A stretch of DNA of 64,000 nt from Brienomyrus brachyistius (Eukaryota; Chordata; Actinopteri; Osteoglossiformes; Mormyridae), in NCBI RefSeq assembly GCF_023856365.1, contig NC_064543.1, positions 2,749,952 to 2,813,951 on the forward strand. The letters are read 5' to 3'. Each line of letters opens with the position of its first letter. Within the stretch, counting starts at the first letter, position 1. The notes below the pieces were generated by a model, which searched no databases, was not told the DNA's origin, and worked only from the letters and a program-made list of their open reading frames with translations. Below, in pieces: positions 1 to 13,300 of the stretch. The translations under genes were made by a program, and so were the position numbers.

Positions 1-1697
1 AATTTACTGATGGAACTCTTTCACAATGAAGTGAAGAACACACCCTCATTTTGTTTTGAGGGATCTACATTTTTCATTTTACCACCTGCCTATTCTGATT
101 CTTTTGATCTCCCCTTGAAAAAAAAATATGAACAAGGGGTTTCTGGGATGATATTGGGGCCTAGAACTTGAGACCAGGTCTCCTGCATTTTCGTAGCACG
201 TTTACAATCTTTCAGTTACGATAATCTGCGGAATTGGAATGTATTATTCACAACAAGGAAGCCATCAACCCAACCATAGCAATGTCTAAAGTTTTGCTAT
301 TCCTCGGTGTTACCTCTAGGTGGTGTTGCGTCTCCATTTTTAACGGAAGTTACTAATAAATAATTACAAAAACAAAATATCTACTTCAAGGTTTTTACTG
401 CATAGCGTAAGTACAGCAAACATTCTAATTTTATATTGAATTACAGCCAGTCATTCCTTAAAAAGATTGTTTCCAATTGTGAATGATTCCGTATATGTTG
501 TATTTTCAAACAATTTCTTCAGGGTTGACAAGTATTCTGATTCTACAAAGAATCGTTGATTGGCATTAAATGATCTGGTGAAATTGCTGCACATTTAACG
601 GTATTGTGTGCTTGCCATTAAACTATAAAATGATTGCTTCAAGGTGAGAAATTTAACCAGATATTTGTCTTTTCTTTATCAATTTTTACTTAAAAGCTGG
701 AATTTCAATCTAGTAGTTTTCTTTAAATATTTTGCCAATTGCATGTAAAACAAAATATTTTTGCGAGTTTAATAGTGTTTTTCTTTAATATTTTCCCGAG
801 AGCTTGAAAAACCAAAAATTCATTTTAGCTAAACGACTTGAATTTCAACCGTCCTTGTGGATGTTCGTCTTTTACAAAAGTCAACCGGTATTCCTGCTGC
901 AGTGAAAAGCAGCAGCATTAACCACTTATAAACAGTCCCCGTCACGTCAGTCTGCTCTCCGCTTAAATGCGAAGAGACTTGTGCACTTACTTGGGTTTAG
1001 AAAAATATTTCTTTGCTTTCCCCAGCGAAATCAGTTTCCCTAACTTTGGTGTTTTACCTACTTTAAACTTCAGCTGTATGTCTTCTAGTTCCATAAGTGT
1101 TTTACTTGGGTTTGACTGGACCCAGCAAAATGATGTTTGACAGGGACAGAACTCCTGTTACAGCTGCAGTTTTACAGTTATTGTGACTCATTTGTTTGAT
1201 GACTAATTTCTATGTATAATGTCACTGTTTCTCTTAAAGTATGAGAACCATTTAAAACACAATCCTCCAAGTAACACAATGGTACCCTATGAACGTAAAA
1301 ATGGAAAGCTCAAACAATCCATTGATATGGGTCATATCTGCTGTAAGTTTCTATTTTTTTGTCTGTCACAGCTTGGATTGATATGTTCTGAAACTTGGTC
1401 TATACTTCTTCCAAATATTTGGCATGTAAATATTCCCACCTCTGATATTTCCTTTTCACCACGCACTGATTAGTCATGCAAATTGCACTTGCATGAGGGG
1501 AAAAGCCATGTCCCTTTTGCTGTTCACAACATGCAGTTAATCTGGTGGTCTTTGTACGCTTACATGTGGGGAATATGCCTATGGCTACATAATCCATGCG
1601 ATGCTCCCTTTACTTTTACTGTGTGGGTTTCAAACCCCAAAGCCCATTGTAATGCTAACCAGCACTTTTTTTAAAAAATGAAAATAAACATACACAT

Positions 1698-1758
<61 letters not shown>

Positions 1759-1775
1759 TTATTGATTGATTGATT
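1698..1775. repeat. GATA microsatellite with adjoining ATTG run
   Basis: About 15 uninterrupted ATAG units are followed directly by four ATTG-type units. It is a plain tetranucleotide repeat upstream of lgr4 and probably length-polymorphic. Confidence 0.95.
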
Positions 1776-1900
1776 GGAGCCTTACACATAGGATGGTGCA
1801 TTTGTATTATTCACTACATCAAAACTTTAACATGACATATGTGGGATTTTGCACTAACCAAAACAGTATACAACAAATTCATATATTTATATTTGTTGTT

Positions 1901-2044
1901 GGGGGGAATTGTGCAGCTCTGTGGATTGGGTTCAAATCCCTTGGTCGGCAGAGTGATCCCACAAATACGCCCTTGAACAAAACCCTCACCCTCAATCACT
2001 CTAGGGACTGGCTGACCCTATATTCTCCTCAACGTCAGAGTTGA
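1901..2044 (+). repeat. Decayed tRNA-derived SINE
   Basis: A B-box-like GGTTCAAATCCC is followed by GGCAGAGTGATCCCAC, a CCTTGAACAA motif and CTCTAGGGACTGGCTGACCC. The same order of motifs recurs in decayed form near 12.3, 14.7, 18.6 and 35.0 kb on this strand and near 17.0 and 20.9 kb inverted, so this is a dispersed family and not a tRNA gene. Confidence 0.6.
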
Positions 2045-2715
2045 CTGCTACTGGTATTTAATGTTGCCATCTCAAATTCAGTCACCTTCATTGGCAATTA
2101 TTAAGTAGTTTTCAGTGATCATGCAAAATACACTTTTAATTTATTAAAATTAATATAGACATGCATAGGTAGTTTTTGACTATAGTTTCTTTGCTTTCCT
2201 TAGGAGCCCAATTAGGAAAAGAGCCCACGACCACGTGTAAAACTTTTAAAACAACATATTTTCCATATTAGAACATGGAAAATTCTTAGTCACGCTGCAC
2301 CTGATTTGCATCCCCATATAAACATGTTATAAATAGCTGAATCTTATAAGGTTGACTAACCCACCATGTCTCACTTTTGTCAGTTTTTATGGCAATAAAA
2401 CTTAGCTGTACTGTTATTGTAGGTTACTGCATATTAGTGTTCTTTGAGAAGTAATTGAATTTTGCCAAATAATTGAATATTACCAAGTCACTTTTCTATT
2501 GAAGCTACTCCCCTAGGAGATGTTCCTTTAGGGAAACATCACGGAGATTTTTGCAATGTACTTGGCAGGTATTGCTCAGCCAGTCAAGAGTCAAATTAAA
2601 GGTCTGAATGAATAGACTTGTGAGTTTCTTTTTTTCACTGTTTGTTATGAGTGCAAAAATGCAAGTAAGATTTCCCTCCAACCAGACAAAATTTACATTT
2701 GAGTGGGACTTCATT

Positions 2716-2990
2716 AGGGGGCGGAGTATTGGCACAGTAATTAGCAGTGTTGCCTGGCAAGTCTCTGTTCCATGTGTGTTAAGTTTGCATGTTCTTTCAG
2801 TGTTGTTGTGGGGTTTCCTCCAGTCTCCCCCCACAGTCTCAAACATGCTGAGGTGAATTGGAGTTTCCAAATTGTCCATAGGTGTAAATGGTGTGTGTGC
2901 GTTACAATGTGCGGGGGGGGGGGGGGCGGTGAAGCCCATGCCTGTAACCGTGAATAGGACAAGCAGGTACAGAATCTAGATGGATGGGAC
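2716..2990 (+). repeat. Degraded V-SINE
   Basis: It keeps the tRNA-like head (CACAGTAATTAGCAGTGTTG), the central V-SINE domain (GTTTGCATGTTCT, GTGGGGTTTCCTCCAG, CCCCCCACAGTCTCAAACATG) and a tail ending in GATGGATGG. It is far more diverged than the copies near 41.1 and 63.8 kb, and a run of 14 G interrupts its tail. It is therefore an old insertion. Confidence 0.75.
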
Positions 2991-4142
2991 CTCATTACTT
3001 GACCAATTATGTGTTTAGAGATTGCATGAAGAGTATGCGACTCTTCTGTGTGAATAAAGCCTCGTTGTTTTTAATGCTGCGTGTGTACCGGACAGAAGAA
3101 CCCCTTTGCTAATATTACTGTATTGGTAAAGCATAACGTGACACTGGTCAGCGATCCTCAGTAACCTGGCCGTTAAAGAACCTGCAGGTTCCTCCATATT
3201 GATATGCTCATGAACACCCTCTATCAAAGGCGTGAAGACTCTCTTTACTCATAAGACTCACGATTTTTAGTGCATTTTGCTATCTCTGTCTCTGAAATTA
3301 GACATGTATGCTCTGTGTTGAGTTAAAATTGTGTTTTAGGACGGTTGATACAGAACAAAAGCCGTATAAAGGTCTGGTTGATTCCCCCCGTGATATCCTA
3401 CCAGACGGTACCGAGAAACCCCAGCAGCTTATAGCTTGGCGAGCCGGTAACGTCACGGTGTCGTTAATTCGTAGGCTGGGCTTATTCGCATATTCACAAG
3501 GTGGTGGTGCTAGATGTCCCGTAGGGTTTGGAGTGAGTGAGCGAAAGAAAGCAAGATGAAGAGCTCTAAGAAGGGAGGAAACGCGAGTAACTGCTGAAAC
3601 CTAATGTCTCGGTCTCTACTTTTTTCTATACGAAGACCCTGTAGAAAAACTCAACATGAAAACAGTACATCTTAGTTTTTTTAATCCTATTTTTCAAATT
3701 TTGCATCCACTGTGAGTAAAGGCTGCAGGAGTATTCAGGGGCAACTCGAAAGAAGCTAAATTTTTAGTTTTAATGGGACACAGAAAACGTAAAAAAAAAG
3801 TTGTTTACGGTATATCTGCTATACGTACGTTATAGGCTTTGAATTATTAAGATAAATTGTGGAATACCGAGTACTATCCAGCTGAAATTTAAAGTGTTCT
3901 CTTAGAAATATCACAATTCTTTGGAGAAAACAAAAAAATAGGGAGTTATGTTTCATTTCACGGAGACTGGATCGTGAAGATGGATTTACTGTGTTAGACA
4001 CTACGGACTATGGATTTGCACGTTATACAAATGATTTGACCGTCGAACGCTGACCACTGTTTTCCACTTTTAAAAAGGAGATAATAACCGAATATTGTTT
4101 TGGAAAGGAAAGCAGGAAAATCTCACTTCGTTCACATAAAGT

Positions 4143-4327
4143 ATGAAAATGTGCGTTTTGCTCCTGGGGATAGTGCTTTCGGGATGGTGTTTATTGGCCG
4201 GCCAGGGGCAGCCCAGCCCACGGCTCTGCCCGACTCCGTGCCGCTGCGACGGACTGGAAGGTGCTGACTGCTCTGGGCGAGGGCTGGTCACCGTCCCGTC
4301 TGCACTGAGCGCCTTCACTTACTATCT
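4143..4327 (+). CDS. lgr4: lgr4 exon 1: signal peptide and LRR N-cap
   Basis: Encodes residues 1-61 and two bases of Leu62. A hydrophobic leader ([17 protein letters not shown]) precedes the cap CPTPCRCDG...DCSGRGL typical of LRRNT modules. The donor is CT|GTAAGT, and the frame stops one codon past it, so splicing is required. Confidence 0.93.
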
Positions 4328-7300
4328 GTAAGTATTACAAGCCGTGTGTCTTTCATACAGCTGCAGACTGATGCAGTCACTATTTCCAAATAGCAGAAGT
4401 AGTATAATGCATCTAAGTTTTCATTGCTCAGCACCGTTTCGTATTTTCATGTTAATTGCATGAGTTCAGGAATATCGATAATTTACGTTTAAGCCTTCGC
4501 TGTTTCCAAAATACAAAAACAAAACAAAACCTTGACACCAAGGGTCAAAATGGGAACAAAAGGAAAGAAGTGCAAATAAGCAGACGGCGAAGTCTCCCTT
4601 GTCTGTTTCCTGATGTTTTTTTCCTTCTTTTTTCTGGTGGTTATACAGTTACACTACCTTTAGATATATGTGTTTCTATGTGAGGTTCATTACCCCCCCA
4701 CCCCCACCCTTTCTGACAATAATTTATTAGTGGCTGGAGGAATTCCTAATGTTCTGGTAATTCCCTTGAAGCAGGGAATATATCACTATTACTATATAAT
4801 TAGAATGAAATTTAAACGCCAGTTGAGCTGCCCATTATCCATTTTTTAAAAATCTTTTTAATTAAAAATATTAGTCTCACACGTGTATACTTTGTCATTT
4901 ATCATGAGATACATATAAAATGCAGTTTTAAAAATAATTGTTTGAAAATTGCTCATTTATAAGACTTTGTCAGAGAGCAAATACCAGGAATATGTAGGGA
5001 AGTTGACCTTAAAATCTACTTTTTATGCAAGTGTGTTGCAACAATTCAAATGCGTAAATTCTGCAACCAGGCTGTATTGCATACGATTTAACCATTGCAC
5101 AGCACCTTTTAATCTTCATGAGCCTTCTAAGAAGTGTGAGTGAAAACAGTGACCTGTGTTAATTTTTTAAAGAAAATGGTACGTAATTATTAGTCAGCAC
5201 ACTATCATTAGTACCAAAAACAGCAACGGACTTCTAACAAAAAGATTCAAGTCCGAATCCTTCACAGAAACTGCAGCTGAGCTCATGTGATACACTTCAC
5301 ACTGAGTTCTTCTGTCAAATACTCAGCTGTCCGCTTACAAAGTTTGCTTTTGTTGTTAGCTCGACCATTCAGCATAAATGTCTTTAAATAATTGTCGTCT
5401 CTGCTTTGAAACGCAAATCTGTCACATTATAATGAAATACTGGATTATCCTTTGTTCCCAAAGTTTCGCCATTGATCTGCCAACGCACTGGATGCGCATG
5501 CAAATCATGAGAACATCCCCGTGCAGTAGTTTCACCTCCCACATCTATGCAGAGACACCTTGATGGCACAGTACATTCACATACACTTGGCACTCACCTT
5601 CTCTGTCACACCCAGGGAATGCACAGGGAAGCTCACAGCGGGCTTTTCACAGAAATGTTTAGGAAGTCACTAATGCATTATAGCTTAGGATAAAATAGTT
5701 AAGCAATAAGGTCATCATTTGGGCTGAGGTGTACTTTTACTAGATTATTTGGTCTTTCTATAAGCTTGGTACCCTCTAATGTGGAACGCTGTATATTTCT
5801 TTGTCTAATTATAAAGCATATTTTAAAGATTAATCATCATATTAGCTTGCTCAAACATGCACAGCACTTGTTGGCAAAGGGAGATGGCACACTGGCAATC
5901 TATCACTCACTACCCATATTTGCAGAACGTTGAGTCCCTTTTAATTTGAAATACTTTGTCACTTAAAATATTTCGATTCTGTTGTCTGTGTTGGCATTCC
6001 GTGAATAAGCCATGTTTCAATCGTTTTAATGCTGACTGAAAACCCAGTTGGTTTTTCCACTTCTCTTGCAGACAAACTGGCACATTTGGCAGATTGCACT
6101 GCTGAAATGACAGTAGAACTGCACCATTTATTGGTTAATTATACACTATGGTGACTTTCAAATTCTCAAACGGGATTTGCGCCATATTCTCTACATTGGT
6201 GAAAAAAAGGTAGTTTAATAACTGAATGTTCTTAAAAAGAAATACTTATATACATAATACAAATAATATAATGTATACCTCTATGGAGTAGAATATATAT
6301 AACATGGGCAGTAATAATATACTACATAAACTGTAATATATTTTTATGAAAAATGAAGGTTTTAGAGCAACACAAGTCTTTCAGCACCATGACATTTGAA
6401 AGCTAGCAGCCTTGAAATGCTGTGTAATTAGATATAGCTAAATGTGCACCACTGTTTTTGTTACATCAGGGTAAATATGTACGTATTTGGTTTGGTAAAA
6501 TCTACTGTTTATCCTCTCTGAGAGTCAGAAACATAGTTTGTAGTTCAGAACAACTGAAGTAAGAGAGGAGCAAAAAGTGGGTGCAAAGTGAGGCAGGATG
6601 TTTGAAGATGATGATGTTGTTGGGCATCCTGGTGGTTCAGGGTTGCTATTTGTAGCAGTTGGAAGATGGATCATGGGCGTATATTATGGGGGGGGGGGGG
6701 GGGTTGTAACTCCCCCAATAATCAAAACCAGCCAATACAGCCCCCTGGGCCTTCTTAAATTGATGATGTCAACCCCCTCAACGCTCAACCCAAAGTTATG
6801 CCCTTGAGGTGAATGGATTATTAATATTATTGTTATTATTTTATTTTAATTTGACCATTGAGAAAATTATTTCAGATTTTTTAGCATGCTTGCTTTAAAG
6901 AGATGAAACGCAAGAAATCCAATAATATAAATTCAATGTTCCATGTTTTCCCATTGAAAAAGTCACCATATACGTTTTATCTTCATAGGGCAAGAACACG
7001 CAAGAATGAGTAGATTTTAGTAAAACAATAGTTTGTTGACTGACAAATCTGCTGTTCTTCAAGTCTGCTGCTCTCTGCTTTCCTCAGAGAATATATAGCC
7101 ACTGTTCAGTTCTTTCAGATCATTATTTTTCTTTGTTGCCAGAGAAATGGAGACAGAGTCAAGGTCTAAATTTGTATATTGTAACATAAGTATTTTCTAA
7201 ACGTTCAAACAAATCCAGCTGAGGTTTTAACTGGGCAGTTATTGCTTCTATATATGTATCACCGGCTTTAGTACTTCAGTGTAAGCAGGGATTGTGCAGG

Positions 7301-10300
7301 AGATAAAATCCCTAAGACTACTTGTCGTGTCCAATACTGAACACATGTTCAGCACTGGGCAGCCTTTGCCAAGGAGAGCTGGACGAGCTGATTCCAAACA
7401 AAAGCATTAGCTTTCTTATTTGGTCTTGCTTAAATTTCCAAGCTTTTGATACTTTTGCGTAAAATAAGGGCAATGCCTGGAGTCAATTAAACATCTGCTT
7501 ACTTGCTCCTGGCTTGTTCACGCATGCTGCCTCACAGTCTTTCTTACCAGGCGTGAAAAAAAGCTTGCCGTTCATGTTGTTAAGCTGTACTGTCAAGCAG
7601 GAGGACCTATGAGTGTTATGGATTAAAGCATGAAGAATGTGTCACCAAGCAGCCTGGTCCCAGACACGCAGAAGGGCTTGGTCTTTCGGGGTAGCGCCGG
7701 GCCATCAGCATGTCACAAGCAGCTTTTTCAGATCAGAGTTGGATGACGCATCTATTTCGAAGCTTTCAAACATCCGCGGAGCGGACAGTGCTCAGCTGGA
7801 TGCACAAAACAAACTTAAGCTTCGGAATTCCCAGAGAGAGAGCAACATGAGAGCAGCGGCTCTCTGGGTGGCATGAGGTCAAGGGTCACGGATGTCTAAT
7901 GAAGCGTGGTGCCGCTGAGGCAGATCTTGCCTTGGATAGTTTGAGGTGGGATTTTGGGGGTGGGAGACCGTTCACTAAACACATTATTCAAACACACTAC
8001 AAATACTCTGGAGTGAGAAGCCTAAGAGTTCCACAAACGTACATGCTACATATAATTAATGTTCTGTCGCATACTTCACTCATGCTTCTGCAGTGCTGCT
8101 TGTGGAGGATGGCAGTGGGTCTGCGTCCTGCAAAAGGTGACTGTGGAGTGAAAAATCTTCTCAAAAGATCTGCTCGTCTGGGGTAGAAACAGCTGCTTTA
8201 TCTGTCCCTATACCAGTAGATTTACAGTGAAATGCGGACCAGTACAGCTTAATAGTGACTGATGAAGCCCACGGAATGTAACAGGACATAAGACTGCAGT
8301 TACAGCTGGGAAGCATTCAGTAGATCTGCAGACACATTCTAGACATGATCATTAGTGATAGATCTGTGATGAGGATGAGAGTTATGCTCTGATTTTGACT
8401 CCTGCTTCTCATAAAGAACTTCTGCAATGTTGGCTAGGTCTAACATTTCATACAGGTTGTTCCTCTGTCGTGACCTGGTCTCCCTGTGAACCTGTAATGG
8501 ATTAGTGGTTGGAAGATGGATGGTTGGATGGATGGGTGATCTACAGGGAATCCTGTATTGTTCATCTACATGTTCCAGTTGTATGATATTAACCAGAGGT
8601 GGATAGTTCAGGTCCAAAAAGTAAAACTCCAGACCAAGATTTTGTTTCAACCAATCAGTTGAGTATAAAATGCCACAATCACAGGGTAATCAACTGGTTG
8701 TTTGAAACAAAACCTTAGTCTGGACTTTTGCATTCTGGTCCTGAACTATCCAGCTTTGATATTAACTGTCCATTATTGTGAAATGATTTTGTTTAGCTTG
8801 AGATCAGAGGACCTTTTAAGCCTCTTTGGGGACAAAATGAAAAACCTACATACTGTGACACTTTTATCACAATTTTCAGGAGTCCTCAGTAGATACTAAA
8901 TCGAATGAAATGCAGTGTGTTGAAATCAGTGCAGATGGAAAGGATAATAAGTATTGTTTTAAAATTCACTTTGGTATTGAGTTTGAAGGAATTGTTGTAT
9001 CAATTTTTTTCCACTCCGAATCATCCCAAAATACATAGATTAATGGTTCCAAATTATATGTGCTCTGTGATGGAGTGGTATCCCTTCCAGGGATCCACTC
9101 CTTGTGCCCTGGGCTTCCTGGGGGGCTACGTTCCAAGCTGTGATCATGCACAGAAAAAGCTGCTTTGGAGGGTTGTGGAGATGGACGAATATGTTTCATA
9201 AAGCTGCTATATTAATTTTAAATATTTCACTCACATCTATCTGCCCAACTTTCATCCTATACAGCAGTGTTTTCCCAACCCTAACCCACAGACAGTCCAA
9301 AATTTTGCTCTCTCCCAGCTCCCAAAAATGAGGGCTGTCTGGCAGGGGGCTTGGAGGGAGCAAAAACGTGGCCCAACTGTGGGTCCCCAAGGACCGGATT
9401 GGGAAACACTGCAGTATACGGTCCAGTGGGTTTGCCTGAACCCTTTCCCAGGCAGCACAGAGCAGATGGCCCAGGAATCCTAAGTGGCTATAGATAATTA
9501 TAACATGTAACTCTGTTGATTATTATGGGTGCCTCCTGCAATAACTGTAGTCCATGAATGAGGCCTTGCTGTATTACAATGCTGACCTGGAACCATCATC
9601 TGATTTTCATACAGTGCTGCAACTGAACAGCTAAAAAAAGGTGTCATCTAGCAAATTTCTGATGCCTTTCCAATGCAGCTTTTGGAACATTCAAAATATA
9701 ACCCAAATATGTCACTTCTCCCAGAATGAAACGGGAATACTCTTTTTCCATTGAGTTTTCCAGTTAAATTAAATGGTGCTTAATTAAAATCCTGCAGCTG
9801 CCTTCCGTCTTGTTTAAATTCACTTCACTTTATCAGCTAAACTTCGCAGGATAGAGGGATGTTATTCTGAAAAAAAGTACAATAAACCAAGATAAATATG
9901 TATTATACTTGCACAATAATGTGGAAGACATAGCTTGGCAGGAAGGAAATGTGAATTAAATACAAATGCATGAAATCCAAGTGTGTGAGAGTGTGTGTCT
10001 GGCTGGGGAGGAGGGAATGCTGTCCACTGTGCATTCATGTCAGCTTAACCTTTACTGGCAGCTGCAATGGGGCAGAACTGCCTCACAAAACAGGTGAAGG
10101 GAGGGCCGTCTCCCAAGGCGAAATAATGGATGAGGAAATAGCATATTTTACTGCTTGATTTGGTGTTCAGCCTGTCTCCGTACCACGTCCACCTCATCAA
10201 GAAAGAGGCAGCAAAGGGAGAAAGGGGCTGAGCAATGGTGGCTTCATGAACGTACAGGGGGTGTATTGTTCTTGTCTTAATTAAAGGCTTTTCAACAAAA

Positions 10301-13300
10301 AGTACAGAATGAGAGTAAGTGGAGTTTCAGGCCCATTGTTATTCCACTCCACTGGCTGAGCTCTTTGGCCATCCATCGGTGCATTCTGTCCGTTTTAAGC
10401 TGAATCACTCTTTTGTTCTTGGTCAACAGAGGTGAAAGAGGCTGGACTTGCTCTCTGTCTTTCTCGCTTCTCTTTCTGATCCATCGTTGGTTAGCAGAGG
10501 TCGAAGTCGTTGGTTTGCTTTTTCTGGGGGTGGGGGGGTCTACGTTTTGTGGTCTACGTTGCGCTCAAATAGGTGATTTCCTGTTTTGTCCGAGGGTGTT
10601 CGCACAAGTTCCTTAAGCAGCAGTGCAAAACCTTTACACATGCGCGCGTACTATTCACAGCAAACAATTAAGGATCAGCTGTAATTTATACCTTTAAAAT
10701 TATGCCTGTAGTAAATAATGCCCTGTTGATGGATTACCATGGAACATCTATGTGCTTGTGTGACTTGTGACTATGGAAAAGAAGAATATAAATTTTTTGT
10801 GAATCATGTATATTATAGATAGATTTGCTTGGTTTTTTGCTGGAAAACCTGCTTAGAACCGACATTTAAAACCAGGGCTGGGCAGTTAATCAAATTTAAA
10901 TTTCAGTTTGGATTTTGACTTCTAGAGCTTATCAAAACAAAACGATTGAGATAAAACAATAATTGTACTACATTTTGTTTGCAATGATGCTCCCTTTATG
11001 TCATGTTATAAATGCAGTACACCCCTTTTCCAGTCGCTTATAATTTATTTTACAGTCCAATTGTTTAGAGTTCAAAGAAATCCACGGTTGAAAGACATTT
11101 TTAAAGTTAAATAAATGCATGTTTCCAGAGTTAATGAGTAATTTAGTGTTAAATAATCATGATCTCAGTATTGACTGAAATAACCGTAGCTATGATTTTT
11201 GTCGTAATAGTGCAGCACTAGAATATACCCATAGTCAGACAAAGAAAGTGTAAATTCAAAGGCAGAGGGCAGAGGACAGTCAAACATGACAGAGCTTACT
11301 GACGACAAAGTAAAGGCAGCTGTGCCAACGTTCCCCAGTTTAGCTGACCACCTTCAGGCTGTTCTGTACATGTGTAAAACATCGCTTTTTGAATAAAATC
11401 TGTCTCGCTCAGTCAATTTTTCACTCTTATCTGCAATGCGCCAGTCAATACAGGCATGTAAGTACCGTGTCTTATTCCTTCCTTTTAGAAAATTATAAAA
11501 CTCATGTTTTCTACTCCTATGTGGTTGCACCTTGACTTGTGACTCTTCAGCTTCCTTTCCTTCTGAGCAGTTATAAACATTTACTTGGATCTCCAAACAC
11601 TGCAGGCTGCCACAGATTGAGGGTGGCAGAGGAGACACTGATCTGCCATGTGCCATGTGTCGCTATTTCCATGTAAAGACAGGACTATATGATAGGAACT
11701 CTTTACTGTATGTATCCCATGTTAACAAAAGCAGCTCTAAAACGCTTTCATTTGTTCTCATTCTAATATCCTGTATTAGTATTAGTGAAGCAGGCATATT
11801 GAAAAAAAAATATATAGAGCTGTGTCCAAATTCAGGGGAATTTGAAGGACACAATTTTTGAGGGTCAAACAGAAAGCGTCGTCGAATCGGATGGTCTGTC
11901 AATTACCGGCTTTCCCCATTCGTACCTTTGAGTCGCAAAGCGCCACTCCTATCGCCGTGTCAGGACATACCCACTTAACCTCTGCACAATGAATTTGTTG
12001 GGCTGCAAAGGATCCATCCGGGGCCATCCATCGTGACTTGCCAAAAGGGGGACGCGTTTCTAGATCACATTTGAAGGAGCTTTTGAAATGGGACAGCCCC
12101 TGTTGTGTCGCTGTCACACAGCCTTAGAATGCAGCCTTAGCCAGGTTCAGCCCCTGGATTTGGAGCTTAGAACTTTAGAAAAAAAATATGCTTAAGATTT
12201 TATATATATAAACATTTCAACAAGAGGAATTTATTCACAAGGGCTTTTAATAAAATGGGGCAGGTGTACCTTTAGAGTGCTTCTGGATATATTCAGTACC
12301 GTAGTTAATTGGGGTGGTGTGTAGTTCAGTGGGTTGGACTAGATCTTTGCCTATGTCTGGAAGGTCATGGGTGCAAGATCATTTCACCGTAAAGCCCTTG
12401 AGCAATGCCCTTAACTCCAATTGTTCCACGGAGGCTGACTAAATAAATACTGTATAATGACTGCAATTGTCTATTCATACATGAAACAACTACTATCAAC
12501 TGCATAATGCAGTAGATCATTTCTGTCTGGAAGGCAAGACACTTATAGGAGTGTCTTAAGAATTATTCAAAACAAAGTAGGTATATTTTGTATTTTTGAG
12601 CATTATTTGAGTTATTGAGGCTTATTGGTATGTTGCAGTCACAATACCAGAGTTTCCCTGGCTTTGTTAACTGTGTTGATGGTTTGCACACTCTGTTCGT
12701 TCCTTTCCTTTCCATATGGTGTGGTTCACAAGCAAGATCCATTTGTTTAATCGTATCAGAAACCATGAAAAATGTATCACTCCCTGACACTTCACACGTG
12801 CTTTTTTCATGAGTAACATTTATTTTAATGTTGAATGCAGTTGTCATGATTAATTATATTAACACTGAAAAGCTGACTTAAAAATTGCGCAGTGTATAAT
12901 TCTTAATGGCAATGTTTATAACAGTTTACAGGCCACTGGAATATATTTTCTGACACCCAGTGAAACCCTTTGTCATTGCTATGAAGTTCAAACTGAATAA
13001 CTTAATTAGTCACTTGGTCAATAAGGGACTTGCTGAAGCTCATCAGGTCATTCCAAGATCATGTTATTCCAAGGCCGCCGTTTGTGGTCCCCACCATGTC
13101 AACACTGCTTGAGCAATCGTTCCCTTTTTTTGTTAACGTCTCTACTGGCCAGGAGAGATGCATCCAGTCCCGAGGAAAGATGATTTTCCCAGGCCTTTTT
13201 TCTGGCATGTGGCCTGCAACAAACAGCCATCCTGCAGTGCGTTTCCCAAAATGCTCCCATTGGCAAGTTACATGGTTGGACACAATCAGTTGTAGGGTTC

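Larger units (their letters stand above)
1..4142. other. 5' flank of lgr4, no gene recognised
   Basis: This AT-rich stretch precedes the lgr4 start codon. I find no convincing coding exon: open frames are short, lack recognisable motifs and overlap repeats. It contains a GATA microsatellite, a decayed tRNA-type SINE and a degraded V-SINE (listed separately). The lgr4 5' UTR and promoter probably lie in the last kilobase, where base composition becomes more mixed (about 3.3-3.6 kb), but I see no clear TATA box or transcription start. Confidence 0.6.

Noticed and set aside
9265..9411. Target duplication around the 9.27 kb MITE
   Set aside because: The flanking bases (CTATACAG and CAGTATAC) do not match as a direct repeat.
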